Assembly: GCA_964236495.1 (NCBI GenBank)
Contig: CAXSBR010000003.1
Location: 124,001 to 188,000, forward strand
DNA from: CAXSBR01 sp964236495
Lineage (GTDB): Bacteria; Actinomycetota; Actinomycetes; Mycobacteriales; Jatrophihabitantaceae
Direction: 5' to 3'
Length of the DNA: 64,000 bases
How positions within the stretch are numbered: position 1 is the stretch's first letter; every line of letters starts with the position of its first letter. This document shows positions 23,681 through 32,761 of this stretch, in pieces. The notes under the pieces were generated by a model. The model was given only the letters and a program-made list of their open reading frames with translations. It did no database searches and was not told the origin of the DNA. The position numbers and the translations under genes are program-made.

Positions 23681-24877
23681 CTAGCTTTGTGCGTCGATCG
23701 TAACCCAGTCGATCAACACATGCCCCTGGGTACTCGCATCAGGCCGGATACCGGTCGTGGCCGTCTGGAGCACCCAGTGCATTTTGGTGGTCGGGGAGTT
23801 GCCGGTTGTGGCGAGAAGTTTGCCGTCGAGGATGTACTTGATCTGCCCCGGCGTCCATTCGACGGTCGTGGTATGCCAGCCGCTGGCGAACGCCACGTTC
23901 GTATTGATAATCGCGCAGTTCTTGGACGGATCGTTGATGCAATGCGTGTAACCGTGAATCGTCCCGGAAAGACCACCCTCAGGGAAATCGACCTCACCCT
24001 CATTCCAGTTGCCGGAATCCGGCCACAGCAACCAACCCAGGCCGAAATGCGCCAATGAGTCCGCCTTGAACCGGACCGAGTACCGACCGTAGGTCTGGCC
24101 GCCCCACTTCCCATTGACCAGAGGTACGGGTGCGGCTCCCAGCGGAACCCCGTTGCTGGTGTGGAGGTACATGTCGAGGGCCCCGTCGTGCACCGAGATC
24201 ACGTGGCCGGGATCGAAAAGACCGATACCGCGAAAATCATGGAATCCGTCGTAGCTCGTCCACCGGGCACCGTACGCAGCGCCCGGGAACTGACCCATCG
24301 CCTGGGCGGTGTTGAAGTCCTCGGCGAAGACCTGCTTCCAGCCGCCAGGCGCGCCGACCGGCATCGTCGATCCCACGACGGTGAAGGTGTTCGCCGCTCC
24401 GACGTTGTACCAACCGTCATTGAGCTTGACGCAGGCGAAGTAGGTGTAGGTTCCGGGCGCGAACGTCTTGCTGGCGGTGAACGCATTTCCGATCGGCGCC
24501 AGGAGCGCGTTGGTCATCTTCGGGTAGTCAAGGTTGTTCCCCGACGCGGATCGCACGCAGACTCCGTATCGGGAGGCCGTCGTTTGTGGCGAGGCCGACA
24601 CGTCAGCCCAGGTCGTTACGGAGCCACCGTGGACCGACGCCGACAGATTGTTCAGCGTCAGCAACGGCGTGGCCGCGACCGCCGTTGCGGCCTGGCTCAT
24701 GGCTGTCGCGGCCAGGCTCATGGTCGTGACCAGGCCGGCCGCCGCTACCCATCGTCGGTACCGGCTACGGCCGGGAGACCGGGCCGGTGAGCGCGCCGGT
24801 CGATCAGGGGCGGGGCTGATCTCCGGCCGACGCCTTCGATGCTTTGCAGTCGTCGGAGTTGCGGCAGGGACGGTCAT
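23681..24877 (-). CDS. Secreted GH16-family glycoside hydrolase, paralogue 2
   Basis: A 398-aa protein with a long Arg/Pro-rich N-terminus, a hydrophobic export segment (WVAAAGLVTTMSLAATAM), an N-terminal domain with the same Cys pattern as paralogue 1 (YGVCVRSAS, YTYFACVKL), then GH16. The catalytic box is EGEVDFPEGG. Its catalytic domain is very close to paralogue 3 (LDMYLHT, PLGAAPVPL, GWLLWPDS, HWVLQTAT in both). Probably secreted to act on the polysaccharide of this locus. ATG 24877 has AGGAGG upstream. Confidence 0.85.
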   Translation of the reverse strand: MTVPAATPTTAKHRRRRPEISPAPDRPARSPARSPGRSRYRRWVAAAGLVTTMSLAATAMSQAATAVAATPLLTLNNLSASVHGGSVTTWADVSASPQTTASRYGVCVRSASGNNLDYPKMTNALLAPIGNAFTASKTFAPGTYTYFACVKLNDGWYNVGAANTFTVVGSTMPVGAPGGWKQVFAEDFNTAQAMGQFPGAAYGARWTSYDGFHDFRGIGLFDPGHVISVHDGALDMYLHTSNGVPLGAAPVPLVNGKWGGQTYGRYSVRFKADSLAHFGLGWLLWPDSGNWNEGEVDFPEGGLSGTIHGYTHCINDPSKNCAIINTNVAFASGWHTTTVEWTPGQIKYILDGKLLATTGNSPTTKMHWVLQTATTGIRPDASTQGHVLIDWVTIDAQS

Positions 24878-25060
24878 CCTGTTCCTCCTTGTTGGGGATT
24901 TCTGGATATCGACGCCTGTTCTGATTGCCAGGGTCTCTGATTGCCGCGGCGCGGCGCGAACGAGTGCCTGGAGCAGCCATTACGAACTCATCGAGGCGTC
25001 GTTAGTGTCTGCACCCGCGCAACACACTGTGTGGATTTGCCGCAATTGACGGCTGCGCGC

Positions 25061-25098
25061 GACACCCGCCCAGCGGTCACAACGCCTGGGCGGGTGTC
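25061..25098. terminator. Perfect 13-bp hairpin without an obvious gene to end
   Basis: GACACCCGCCCAG (25061-25073) pairs perfectly with CTGGGCGGGTGTC (25086-25098) around a 12-base loop. It looks like a terminator but lies between two divergent genes, so it may insulate them, mark a lost gene, or belong to an unseen small RNA. Confidence 0.55.
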
Positions 25099-25431
25099 GT
25101 CCAGGTAGGCGGCATCAAGCCGAAGCGCGGAATACCGACGGATAGGGGCGGCTCGGGCGGAACGACGATGATCCATCCGACGTATCAGCCTGTGGCGAGG
25201 CGAAACTCACCAACGGAGACGACCTTGAACCACAGTCGAGCGCCCCCCAGACTGCTCGACCGGAACATATCATGCCGTACAGCGGTGGCGACATCGACGT
25301 CGGACCAGGCTCGTCTCTCGCCGGACGCGCCCGTCAGCGAACCGGATGTCCGCGAGCCTGATGTACAAGAATTGTGATCTGTATGACGACTGCGGCGTCC
25401 TGACAATGGTGTCCGTCGTAACAGAGGCATA

Positions 25432-25437
25432 TATACT
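25432..25437 (+). promoter_or_regulatory. Putative -10 box giving a leaderless glycosyltransferase mRNA
   Basis: TATACT lies 6 bases before the GTG at 25444, the spacing expected if transcription starts at the start codon. No Shine-Dalgarno is close to the GTG and no later start fits, so leaderless translation is likely. A good -35 is not seen. Confidence 0.4.
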
Positions 25438-25443
25438 CGCGCA

Positions 25444-26514
25444 GTGGAAGGCCTAGGCGAACGGTCGTATCGAAATCAAGATCGACAAACCAATACGCCC
25501 GTTATCACAAGTCTGATTCGGGCGGACCCCGTCACTGAGCGCAATGGTTCCGTTGCGACGCCGAAGAGTCTGTCCGTGATCATTTGCGGCTATACGCTGG
25601 ACCGGTGGGATGCGATTTCCGACGCGATGGAGAGTTTGCGGTCGCAGACGGTAGCTCCAGAAGAAATCATCTTTGTCAGCGACTACAACCAGCTCCTGTT
25701 CGAGCGGGCAAACGACGAATTAACGGGCGTCAAAGTGCTGGCAAATTCTTTGTCTCAGGGACTTTCCGGAGCGCGAAACACCGGCGTTGGTGCCGCCGGC
25801 TTCGACGTCATTGCCTTTCTTGACGACGACGCGGCCGCCGATCCGTCGTGGGTGGAGCGCCTCATGACCGCCTATTCCGAACCAGGCGTAATCGGTGTCG
25901 GCGGGGGCGTCCTGCCCGACTGGCGAGCCGAGCGCCCCTCCTGGCTGCCGGAGGAGTTCCTCTGGGTTGTTGGCTGCAGTTATCGAGGCCAGCCGCTCTC
26001 ACGCGCCGAGGTCCGCAACGCCATCGGTGCCAACATGAGTTTCCGGCGCGACGTCTTCTCGGCCGTAGGCTCTTTCGACCCCGCGGTCGGCCGATTCGGA
26101 GCCGATGCCGCCGGTTGCGAGGAGACCGAGTTTTCCATTCGCGCCCGGCGGGGCTTTCCTCAGTCGCGAATCCTGCTCGAGCCCGACGCGGTGTGTCATC
26201 ACATCGTTGGTCCCGAACGGGTGACGCGCGCGTACTTCCGTCGGCGGTGCCGCGCCGAAGGGCGGTCCAAAGCACTTGTAAGCCGACTCGCCGGCGCCGA
26301 CGCCGCACTGGAGAGCGAGCGGACGTACGTTCGGAGCGTGCTGCCCCGGGGCGTGCTGCGGGGTCTGTCCGACCTCGCCCGGGGGGACCGGTCCGGCGCG
26401 GCCCGGGCAGTAGCCATAGTCGAAGGCCTGACCCTGACCGTATTCAGTTATCTGGGCGCCCGGGTGTCGATCTCCCTGCGTCGCAGGCGGGCAAGCTGGG
26501 TGAACGGATCGTGA
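25444..26514 (+). CDS. Glycosyltransferase family 2
   Basis: A 356-aa GT-A enzyme. The nucleotide-binding strand is LSVIICGYTLDRWDAISDAM, followed by SQGLSGARNTGV and the metal-binding FLDDDAAADPSW. The acceptor-side motif is CEETEFSIRARR. The C-terminus has a helical stretch with one hydrophobic segment. It resembles GT2 enzymes adding glucuronate or hexoses in envelope loci, and ugd at the end of this island would supply UDP-glucuronate. It is coupled to the next gene by GTGA overlap. Donor and acceptor are not determinable here. Confidence 0.85.
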   Translation: MEGLGERSYRNQDRQTNTPVITSLIRADPVTERNGSVATPKSLSVIICGYTLDRWDAISDAMESLRSQTVAPEEIIFVSDYNQLLFERANDELTGVKVLANSLSQGLSGARNTGVGAAGFDVIAFLDDDAAADPSWVERLMTAYSEPGVIGVGGGVLPDWRAERPSWLPEEFLWVVGCSYRGQPLSRAEVRNAIGANMSFRRDVFSAVGSFDPAVGRFGADAAGCEETEFSIRARRGFPQSRILLEPDAVCHHIVGPERVTRAYFRRRCRAEGRSKALVSRLAGADAALESERTYVRSVLPRGVLRGLSDLARGDRSGAARAVAIVEGLTLTVFSYLGARVSISLRRRRASWVNGS

Positions 26515-27827
26515 TCCGCAGCCGCAGCGCGCGTCGGTCGTCCGAGCCGGCGTTCCTCGCCGTTCCTGTGGCTGATTTCGAACTGTCGGAACCGGGCAAT
26601 CTCCCCCAGCCCAATGCCGTCGGTCAGATCCACCTACTGATACGCCGGCACGGCCGGCCCATAGGTGCCCTGGCGATGCTGCAACCCGGCCCGCGTGGTC
26701 CGGCTGACATCGCGGCCGAGGCCGCGCACTGCTTCGCCGACGTGCCGACTGACGGTACCGAGAACGGTGCCACCCATAACACCATCGCGGCCCCGGAAAC
26801 AGGTGCGGGCGCCGGGCCGTATCAGGCCCCACTTTCGACAGAACTGGTGAGCGTGATCATCTGCACGCTGGGACAGGATCCGAAGCTGGCCCAGGCCGCC
26901 CGTTCCGTTCTCACGCAGACTCACCGCAATTTGGAACTGCTCGTCATCGACAATGATCCTGAGTCGGGCGGCACCGCGGCTGCGTTGACAGGGATCAACG
27001 ACCCAAGGCTGCGCATTGTGGCCGAACCTCGGCGCGGGCTCTCTGTAGCCCGAAACACCGGGGTCGCAGCCGCCCGCGGCAGCCTGGTCGCTTTCACCGA
27101 CGACGACGCGCTCGCCGACTCAGGTTGGCTGGAGGCTTTGACATCACCGTTTCGTGACCACGCCGGAATTGCCTGCGTGACCGGGCTGGTCCTGCCAGCC
27201 GAGCTCAGCACTCGCGCCCAGGTGTGGTTCGAGGAGTTCGGCGCGTTCGACAAGGGGTTCACCAGGCTGGTCTGGAGCGCCGACGACACCGACCCCACCG
27301 TGAGCTCACTCGGCGTGGCCGGCACGCACAGCGCGCTTTTTCCGTACTCGTGCGGAGTGTTCGGTTCGGGCAACAACATGGCGTTTCGAGCCGAGTTCTT
27401 GCGCGAGCACGGCCTGTTCGACGTCGCCCTCGGCGCCGGCACACTTGCACGCGGTGGCGAGGATCTCGACGCGTTCTTGATGGTCATGCTCGCCGGAGCC
27501 ATACTGATCTATGAGCCGCGCGCCTTGATCCGGCACTTCGCTCGCCGGGACGTGGACGGGCTACGTCGCCAGATGTTCGGGTACGGGGTGGGGATGTGCG
27601 CGGTAATCGCCAAGCACGCCACCACGAGTCCGGGCAGTGCGATGCGGATTGGCCATCGCCTACCCGGGGGTTTTTGGAAGTTACTGTCTCCGGCCTCTGA
27701 GAAAAATGAGCGGCGAACTGACGACTTCCCCCCGCAGATGGTCCGTGCCGAGCTGGCCGGCTACCTAGCCGGCCCTGTGCTCTACGTGCGCAGCCGCCGC
27801 GCCGCGCGCCGACGGGGTTTGCGTTGA
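26511..27827 (+). CDS. Glycosyltransferase family 2 with N-terminal extension
   Basis: A 438-aa protein. Residues 1 to about 105 form an extra domain (AFLAVPVADFELSEPG, IHLLIRRHGRPIGAL) not part of GT2. From about residue 108 the GT-A fold runs: LVSVIICTLGQDPKLAQAAR, GLSVARNTGVAAARG, FTDDDALADSGWL, and ARGGEDLDAFLMVM as the acceptor-side acidic motif. The GTG at 26511 overlaps the preceding gene's TGA, so the two are coupled; the long frame upstream only shadows that gene. It ends 34 bases from the convergent flippase gene. Confidence 0.85.
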   Translation: MIRSRSARRSSEPAFLAVPVADFELSEPGNLPQPNAVGQIHLLIRRHGRPIGALAMLQPGPRGPADIAAEAAHCFADVPTDGTENGATHNTIAAPETGAGAGPYQAPLSTELVSVIICTLGQDPKLAQAARSVLTQTHRNLELLVIDNDPESGGTAAALTGINDPRLRIVAEPRRGLSVARNTGVAAARGSLVAFTDDDALADSGWLEALTSPFRDHAGIACVTGLVLPAELSTRAQVWFEEFGAFDKGFTRLVWSADDTDPTVSSLGVAGTHSALFPYSCGVFGSGNNMAFRAEFLREHGLFDVALGAGTLARGGEDLDAFLMVMLAGAILIYEPRALIRHFARRDVDGLRRQMFGYGVGMCAVIAKHATTSPGSAMRIGHRLPGGFWKLLSPASEKNERRTDDFPPQMVRAELAGYLAGPVLYVRSRRAARRRGLR

Positions 27828-27861
27828 GCACGGCCGGCGCCAGCACACCGATGGTCACGTC

Positions 27862-29325
27862 CTACACGGCGCGGCGTGCCTTGACCAGGCGCACAACAAA
27901 CCACGGCGCGCACACCGTGATCGCAATCACGACGCGGGCGATGGACCAAGCGGGGGTTTGCGGAAGCAAGACCGAGGCCTCGCTCAATCCACATACCAGG
28001 CCGATTTGCAGCCAGAGTCCTGTTGCCGTCCGCGGCCACGGCGGAATCGCGGGCACCGATCGGTACTGCAGGAAAGCCTGAAGCGTGAACGCGAGTATCG
28101 TCGCCCCAGCCGAGCCGACGATGCCGATGCGAGGCACGAGCAACAGGTTCAGCGCGACGTTCGCCGCGGCAGCGATTGCGGCGATGACGGCCAGCGTCGG
28201 CCCGCGTCGCAGGACGATCAGCGCTCGGGCTGAGGCGCCCATGGCCGCGACCGGGAAGGCTGAGAGCGCCACCAGGAAGACGACGACGAGCAGGGACCCC
28301 GGCCGGTAGCTCGGCGGCGCCACGACCCGCAGCACGAACGGTGCGATGAGCGTCAAACCCAGCGTCATCGGCAGGAGGAGTCGGTACAGCTCGTCACGCG
28401 AAGCACCCATCATCCTGACCCGCTCCGCCTCGTCGCGAACCGACGCGAAGCGGGGAGCCCAGGCCTGGCTTGTGAAGGTGAGCAGGAGCACGACGATGTA
28501 GCCCACGGTGTAGGCAACCTGATACCGGCCGACCTCGACCGCGCCCAGAAGACGCTGGACGACGATCCGATCACCCGCGTTCAGAACGAAATATGACAAG
28601 CCGCCCAAGGCCAATGGCACTCCGAGCCGGACCGCTCGGCCAACGACCTTGCGGTCGAACAGACCGGCCAGGCGCGGTCTGGTCACGATTACAGCAATCG
28701 CTACGGCTGCGAATTGGCTGAAGACTCCCCCCCACGCGTAGGTGCCGGCGTCGCGGCTGATTGTGAACATCAGGACGAGCCCGCACACCTGCCCGCCCAC
28801 CGCGGACAGCGCGCTGATGAACGCGAACGGCCTGAGCCGGTCCTCCGACAGCAGCAACGCCAGCATCACTTGCACGCCGGCGGCCGGCGCGGTCCACAGG
28901 ACCGTGGCCAGTACGAGCGAGGAGAAGCTGCCAAACCCGAGTTGACTGGCCCACCACGGGCCGGTCAGTCCGACGACCAACGTGACCACGGAGGCCAGTA
29001 GAAGGGCTACGGCGGCAAGTCCGCGGGCCGCGCGACCGTCTGAATCCTCGGCCCGCTGGAGCACGAGCGCTTGATCGATGCCCAGGACGGCCAGCACGAT
29101 CAACACCTGATGTAAAGCGATCGCAGACGCCAGCCGCCCGAACTCACCCGGGCCGAGTACGTGTGCCAACACCGGCGAGACGACGATGGCTGCCACTGTC
29201 TGCAAAGACCAGATGATCACATATAGCAACCCTCGGCCGAACAGGTTCGATTTCGCGTGCGGTGGCGAAGGCTCCACCGTCGACGTCTCGGACACCGGTA
29301 GCGCCACTGCGTCGAAGTTGGTCAC
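27862..29325 (-). CDS. Oligosaccharide flippase (Wzx/MOP superfamily)
   Basis: A 487-aa polytopic protein with about 14 predicted membrane segments, typical of Wzx-like lipid-linked oligosaccharide flippases. The N-terminal pair begins GLLYVIIWSLQTVAAIVVSP followed by VLGPGEFGRLA, a characteristic Polysacc_synt motif. It would move the lipid-linked repeat unit across the membrane. Its ATG overlaps the stop of the GT14 gene (ATGA). Confidence 0.88.
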   Translation of the reverse strand: MTNFDAVALPVSETSTVEPSPPHAKSNLFGRGLLYVIIWSLQTVAAIVVSPVLAHVLGPGEFGRLASAIALHQVLIVLAVLGIDQALVLQRAEDSDGRAARGLAAVALLLASVVTLVVGLTGPWWASQLGFGSFSSLVLATVLWTAPAAGVQVMLALLLSEDRLRPFAFISALSAVGGQVCGLVLMFTISRDAGTYAWGGVFSQFAAVAIAVIVTRPRLAGLFDRKVVGRAVRLGVPLALGGLSYFVLNAGDRIVVQRLLGAVEVGRYQVAYTVGYIVVLLLTFTSQAWAPRFASVRDEAERVRMMGASRDELYRLLLPMTLGLTLIAPFVLRVVAPPSYRPGSLLVVVFLVALSAFPVAAMGASARALIVLRRGPTLAVIAAIAAAANVALNLLLVPRIGIVGSAGATILAFTLQAFLQYRSVPAIPPWPRTATGLWLQIGLVCGLSEASVLLPQTPAWSIARVVIAITVCAPWFVVRLVKARRAV

Positions 29326-30281
29326 GTTCGCTGGCCCGATGCAGGAGCCTTACCGAACGTCAATGCGGTACGGCGCAGCTCGACGTCGATCCGATCGAGC
29401 AACTCGGTGCTCTGTGCGGTCGAGAACTTTCGGGCGAACACGGCCGGCACCGGGCCGGCTGGATCGTCGCGGGCACTCTTGAGCCAGTCGAATCGGTCCA
29501 GTGTCAACCACGCCGGACTTTTCTGCCGCGTTCCGTCCCAGCCGATGCGCCACAACCTGCCCTGCACATGTTGGGAGGCCCAGTCGATCCCCAGCTGCGG
29601 GCTCAGCAACAGCGATGGGATGAACGTTTCGTCGGCCGCCCAGGTTCGCCGCCAGAACCGAACCAGATCGGGCCTCGAATCGACGATATCGAGCAGTTGC
29701 CTGACGTGCTGGCGGCTCAGCACCTTCTGCACCGATCCACCCGACGTGACGATGTCACGGGGCAGCCTGCGAGGCAACGGAAGCCGCACCATGCGCTTGT
29801 TCCAGGCCCAGTGCCGGTACCGCAGCCGCGCCATCCCGCCGCTACGTCCCCAGTCCGGTAGAGGCATCGGACGAAGGAAGCAGATGGACTTGCCGACATG
29901 CGTTGCGAGGACGTCCTGGATATCCGCCGTCGAAGCCAACGGATAGTCGGACCCTGCCATCACAACGATGTGCTCGGCATCCGAGACATCGAGCGCGATG
30001 CGGTAGGCGTCCAACTCGGCGGCGACGATGTCCCACTGGGCCCACCGTGCGACCCGGCGTGGATGCACCGCGACGCTGCGACCCGGAGCACCGCTGATCA
30101 TTTGATCGAAGGCCGCTTGAGGTGTCCGCGCGTCGCAATGGAGCACGACCGGAAAGGGGTCGAGCGCGGCGAGCAGGCGGGCGACGTGAGACGGATCATT
30201 GTGCGCCAGAACAACGCAGGTCACACCGCCGGCCACGACGGGCCCCGACGGCACGGTTGTGCTGCGCTGCTCGATACCCAC
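29322..30281 (-). CDS. GT14 (core-2/I-branching type) glycosyltransferase
   Basis: A 319-aa protein matching the branching beta-1,6-N-acetylglucosaminyltransferase family: VTCVVLAHNDPSHVARLLAA, VLHCDARTP, ARWAQWDIVAAELDAYRIAL and MAGSDYPLAST follow the PF02485 order. Bacterial members add xylose, GlcNAc or other branches to surface glycans. The start is GTG 30281 with GAGGAG upstream. It is coupled to the flippase downstream and follows the large membrane protein by 67 bases. Confidence 0.82.
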   Translation of the reverse strand: MGIEQRSTTVPSGPVVAGGVTCVVLAHNDPSHVARLLAALDPFPVVLHCDARTPQAAFDQMISGAPGRSVAVHPRRVARWAQWDIVAAELDAYRIALDVSDAEHIVVMAGSDYPLASTADIQDVLATHVGKSICFLRPMPLPDWGRSGGMARLRYRHWAWNKRMVRLPLPRRLPRDIVTSGGSVQKVLSRQHVRQLLDIVDSRPDLVRFWRRTWAADETFIPSLLLSPQLGIDWASQHVQGRLWRIGWDGTRQKSPAWLTLDRFDWLKSARDDPAGPVPAVFARKFSTAQSTELLDRIDVELRRTALTFGKAPASGQRT

Positions 30282-30348
30282 CGTGTGATCTCCTCGATCA
30301 AATTCCGAACAATGCCTGGCGGACGCAGGACCCTACGAAGATTCACGG

Positions 30349-32661
30349 TTAGTGCGCGGCCGCGGCGCGTGCTTTCTTGAGCACGTACACCGTGCTCGTC
30401 CGACCCTGGTAAACCGGCTGCCAAAGGCGGGAGGCAGCCATGGCGCGGGCCAGCTGGAGGTATTGAGCGTAGTGCTGGAAGCCGTACCGGTCGTCGTAGG
30501 CCCCGATGGACGTCGAGACCAGGGCGTAGTACGTACCGAGCGGCCGGCTCTTGGTGAGAGCAGCGGTCATCCGGACCACATCACCCGCGGCGTCGTAGGG
30601 CTCATTGATCGAGGGGTAAGGACCGAACACCTCGCGCGACTCGTAACCGACATCGCGGTACCGAGCGGTCCGAGACAGCGGTGTGGCGTTGGAGGTTCCA
30701 GTCAACAACATCACCGACCCCTTCGGCGCCGTGCGCTCGTAGAACAGGGTTGCCTTGGCCGCATCCGGACGGATCACCCGATTCCAGTCGAGTGCCGTCT
30801 GCCCGTACACATTCACACCGAGCATCACCACGAGGGCGGCCGCGAGCAGCGGAACAGTCCAACGGCGCCTCGTCCACCGAACGCTGGCCACCAGCACCGC
30901 AAGCCAAGGCCCGGCGAACAGCGTCACGCGGAAGATGCCCTCCTGCCCATAGTCGGTAGCCGCGATCAGAGCCACGGGGCTGGCTGCCGCAGCGAGAAGC
31001 GCCCAACTCGGCCTGGACCGGACCCGCAGGACGTAGACCGCGGCGACCACCCCCACGACGACCAGCACCAGGGCCGGGATTTCGAACGCGAACCGGATGA
31101 CGCGTGGCTGCGGGTATTGGGCGAAGCCATGCGCCGGCGGCTGCACGTTCTCATAAAACCGGCCGAGCGCTCGCAGCGAGATGAAGCCGGTCAGCACGCC
31201 TCGGTTCAGAAGCGCCCACACGATCGCCGGAATCGCAACCACGGCCGGCAGCCACCACGGGCGCACATAACGGAACAACGCAAGAACTACGAGAGCCGCG
31301 GTGGCCAGGTACGGCGATATCTGATGAGTCACAGCCATCGCGACGGAAAGGTAGAGGATGAACGCCAGCCGTCCGGCCGACATCTGCCCGGTGACTCGGG
31401 GCAGGCGCCGCACCAGACGAACGACGAGTCGCTGATCCGCGTGGCGGCCGCCTCTACCGGGTTCGAGCGCCGAGGCACCGCCGTTCCGGGGGGCGGTTCG
31501 CGCCCAGGGGCCGTCTCCGGCACCGCCCGACCTGTTGACGGCGACCGCGAAGATGACGATGCTGAGGAACAGACCGACCGACTGGGGTGAGAAGTACGTG
31601 ATGTTCAGGGTCGCGCTGGTCAGGGCGAAGACGGTGGCGGCGATCCACACACGATTGGTCGAGGACACCCAGCGACTGGCAAGTACCGCCACGGCCAGTG
31701 CCGTGGCGGGGCTCATCAACACAGGCCACCAAGTTGCCACCGGCAGGGGATCGACGATCCCGCCGACGTCGGCGAGCCACGCAATACCAGCGAATTGTCC
31801 GGACCAGGCCTGGTAGATATCGCTGCCGGTGTCGGCTCCGCCGTTGACCCGGATGAAATCGACGATTCCGAGGTGGCGCGCTGCCGACATCACCGCCGGA
31901 GCGTCATAGGCCAGGGCCTGTGAGAACACGACGATGCCCGCAAGGGCCAGAACCGGTACCGCCGGGTTGGCCCGGATCCTGAAGCTCAGTACCGCGGCGA
32001 CGACGACTGTCAGCAGACCGGCGTACCAGGTCCACCCGAGCACGCCGTATAAACCGGTCGGCGCAGGGTCGGCGCGGTGTACCAGCGCGGCGGCGGCAAC
32101 GACGGCCAGTCCAAGCGCGGTCAGCGCGTTGGGCCACCGATCGGCGTTCGACGTCCGCCGGGAAGAGCCATCATCTGCCGTTCGAATGCGTCGATCGCGA
32201 ATAGCTACAAGTACCAGAATGGCCAGGACTACGACTACGACTGCGACGTACATTGCCATCGGATGCCACCGATGCGTCGTCGACATGACGAACCCGAGAA
32301 GAATCGTCGTCGACAGACTTGTTGCTACCGATAGCAGCGCAAACCACATGGGTGACAAACTTCGCAGGAGCAAGCAGGGCGCCATGCCTAAACCGACGAG
32401 CAAGAACACCGCTACGGCTACTGCCCTCAGTGTGGTGACATCCAGTAGAGTCCCGACGACCGACAGCAGGACCGTCACGCCCACGAAAGCAACGGACGCG
32501 TTGCGACTGCGGACCGACATCACGCCTTGGCCGCGGTCGGGAGGTGCGCCCTCGGGTCTAACCCACAGGGCTAGGGTCTTGCCGTCCTGGCGGACGTCGC
32601 CTGGCGGGTCGACTGGTCCGGGATTGCGCCCGTCGAAGAGCAGCGATCGAAGTGGAGCCAT
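30349..32661 (-). CDS. Large polytopic membrane protein, possible polymerase or GT-C enzyme
   Basis: A 770-aa protein with roughly 16 hydrophobic segments and a soluble C-terminal part of about 150 residues (from VYGQTALDWNRVIRPDAAKA on). I recognise no signature. Size, topology and position beside a flippase and GTs suggest a Wzy-like polymerase or a lipid-sugar-dependent GT-C glycosyltransferase. The start is uncertain: ATG 32661 gives a polar 47-residue leader with coding-like third positions; ATG 32520 starts just before the first membrane segment. Confidence 0.6.
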   Translation of the reverse strand: MAPLRSLLFDGRNPGPVDPPGDVRQDGKTLALWVRPEGAPPDRGQGVMSVRSRNASVAFVGVTVLLSVVGTLLDVTTLRAVAVAVFLLVGLGMAPCLLLRSLSPMWFALLSVATSLSTTILLGFVMSTTHRWHPMAMYVAVVVVVLAILVLVAIRDRRIRTADDGSSRRTSNADRWPNALTALGLAVVAAAALVHRADPAPTGLYGVLGWTWYAGLLTVVVAAVLSFRIRANPAVPVLALAGIVVFSQALAYDAPAVMSAARHLGIVDFIRVNGGADTGSDIYQAWSGQFAGIAWLADVGGIVDPLPVATWWPVLMSPATALAVAVLASRWVSSTNRVWIAATVFALTSATLNITYFSPQSVGLFLSIVIFAVAVNRSGGAGDGPWARTAPRNGGASALEPGRGGRHADQRLVVRLVRRLPRVTGQMSAGRLAFILYLSVAMAVTHQISPYLATAALVVLALFRYVRPWWLPAVVAIPAIVWALLNRGVLTGFISLRALGRFYENVQPPAHGFAQYPQPRVIRFAFEIPALVLVVVGVVAAVYVLRVRSRPSWALLAAAASPVALIAATDYGQEGIFRVTLFAGPWLAVLVASVRWTRRRWTVPLLAAALVVMLGVNVYGQTALDWNRVIRPDAAKATLFYERTAPKGSVMLLTGTSNATPLSRTARYRDVGYESREVFGPYPSINEPYDAAGDVVRMTAALTKSRPLGTYYALVSTSIGAYDDRYGFQHYAQYLQLARAMAASRLWQPVYQGRTSTVYVLKKARAAAAH

Positions 32662-32761
32662 TCTCGATATTCGCTTCCATTGCGGGCCGTAGCCCTCCGG
32701 ACCTATCTCGGGTCGGTCGACTGCTCGGCAATGCCACCGTGACGACAGTCGATGCCGGCGT

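Larger units (their letters stand above)
24878..25443. other. Divergent intergenic region with hairpin
   Basis: No gene is recognised. It should hold the promoters of the - strand GH16 gene and of the + strand glycosyltransferase. A 13-bp perfect hairpin sits in the middle (25061-25098). Confidence 0.5.

Noticed and set aside
30352..31590. 412-codon + strand open frame over the large membrane protein
   Set aside because: Arg/His/Gly-rich shadow; the - strand product has a consistent pattern of hydrophobic segments.
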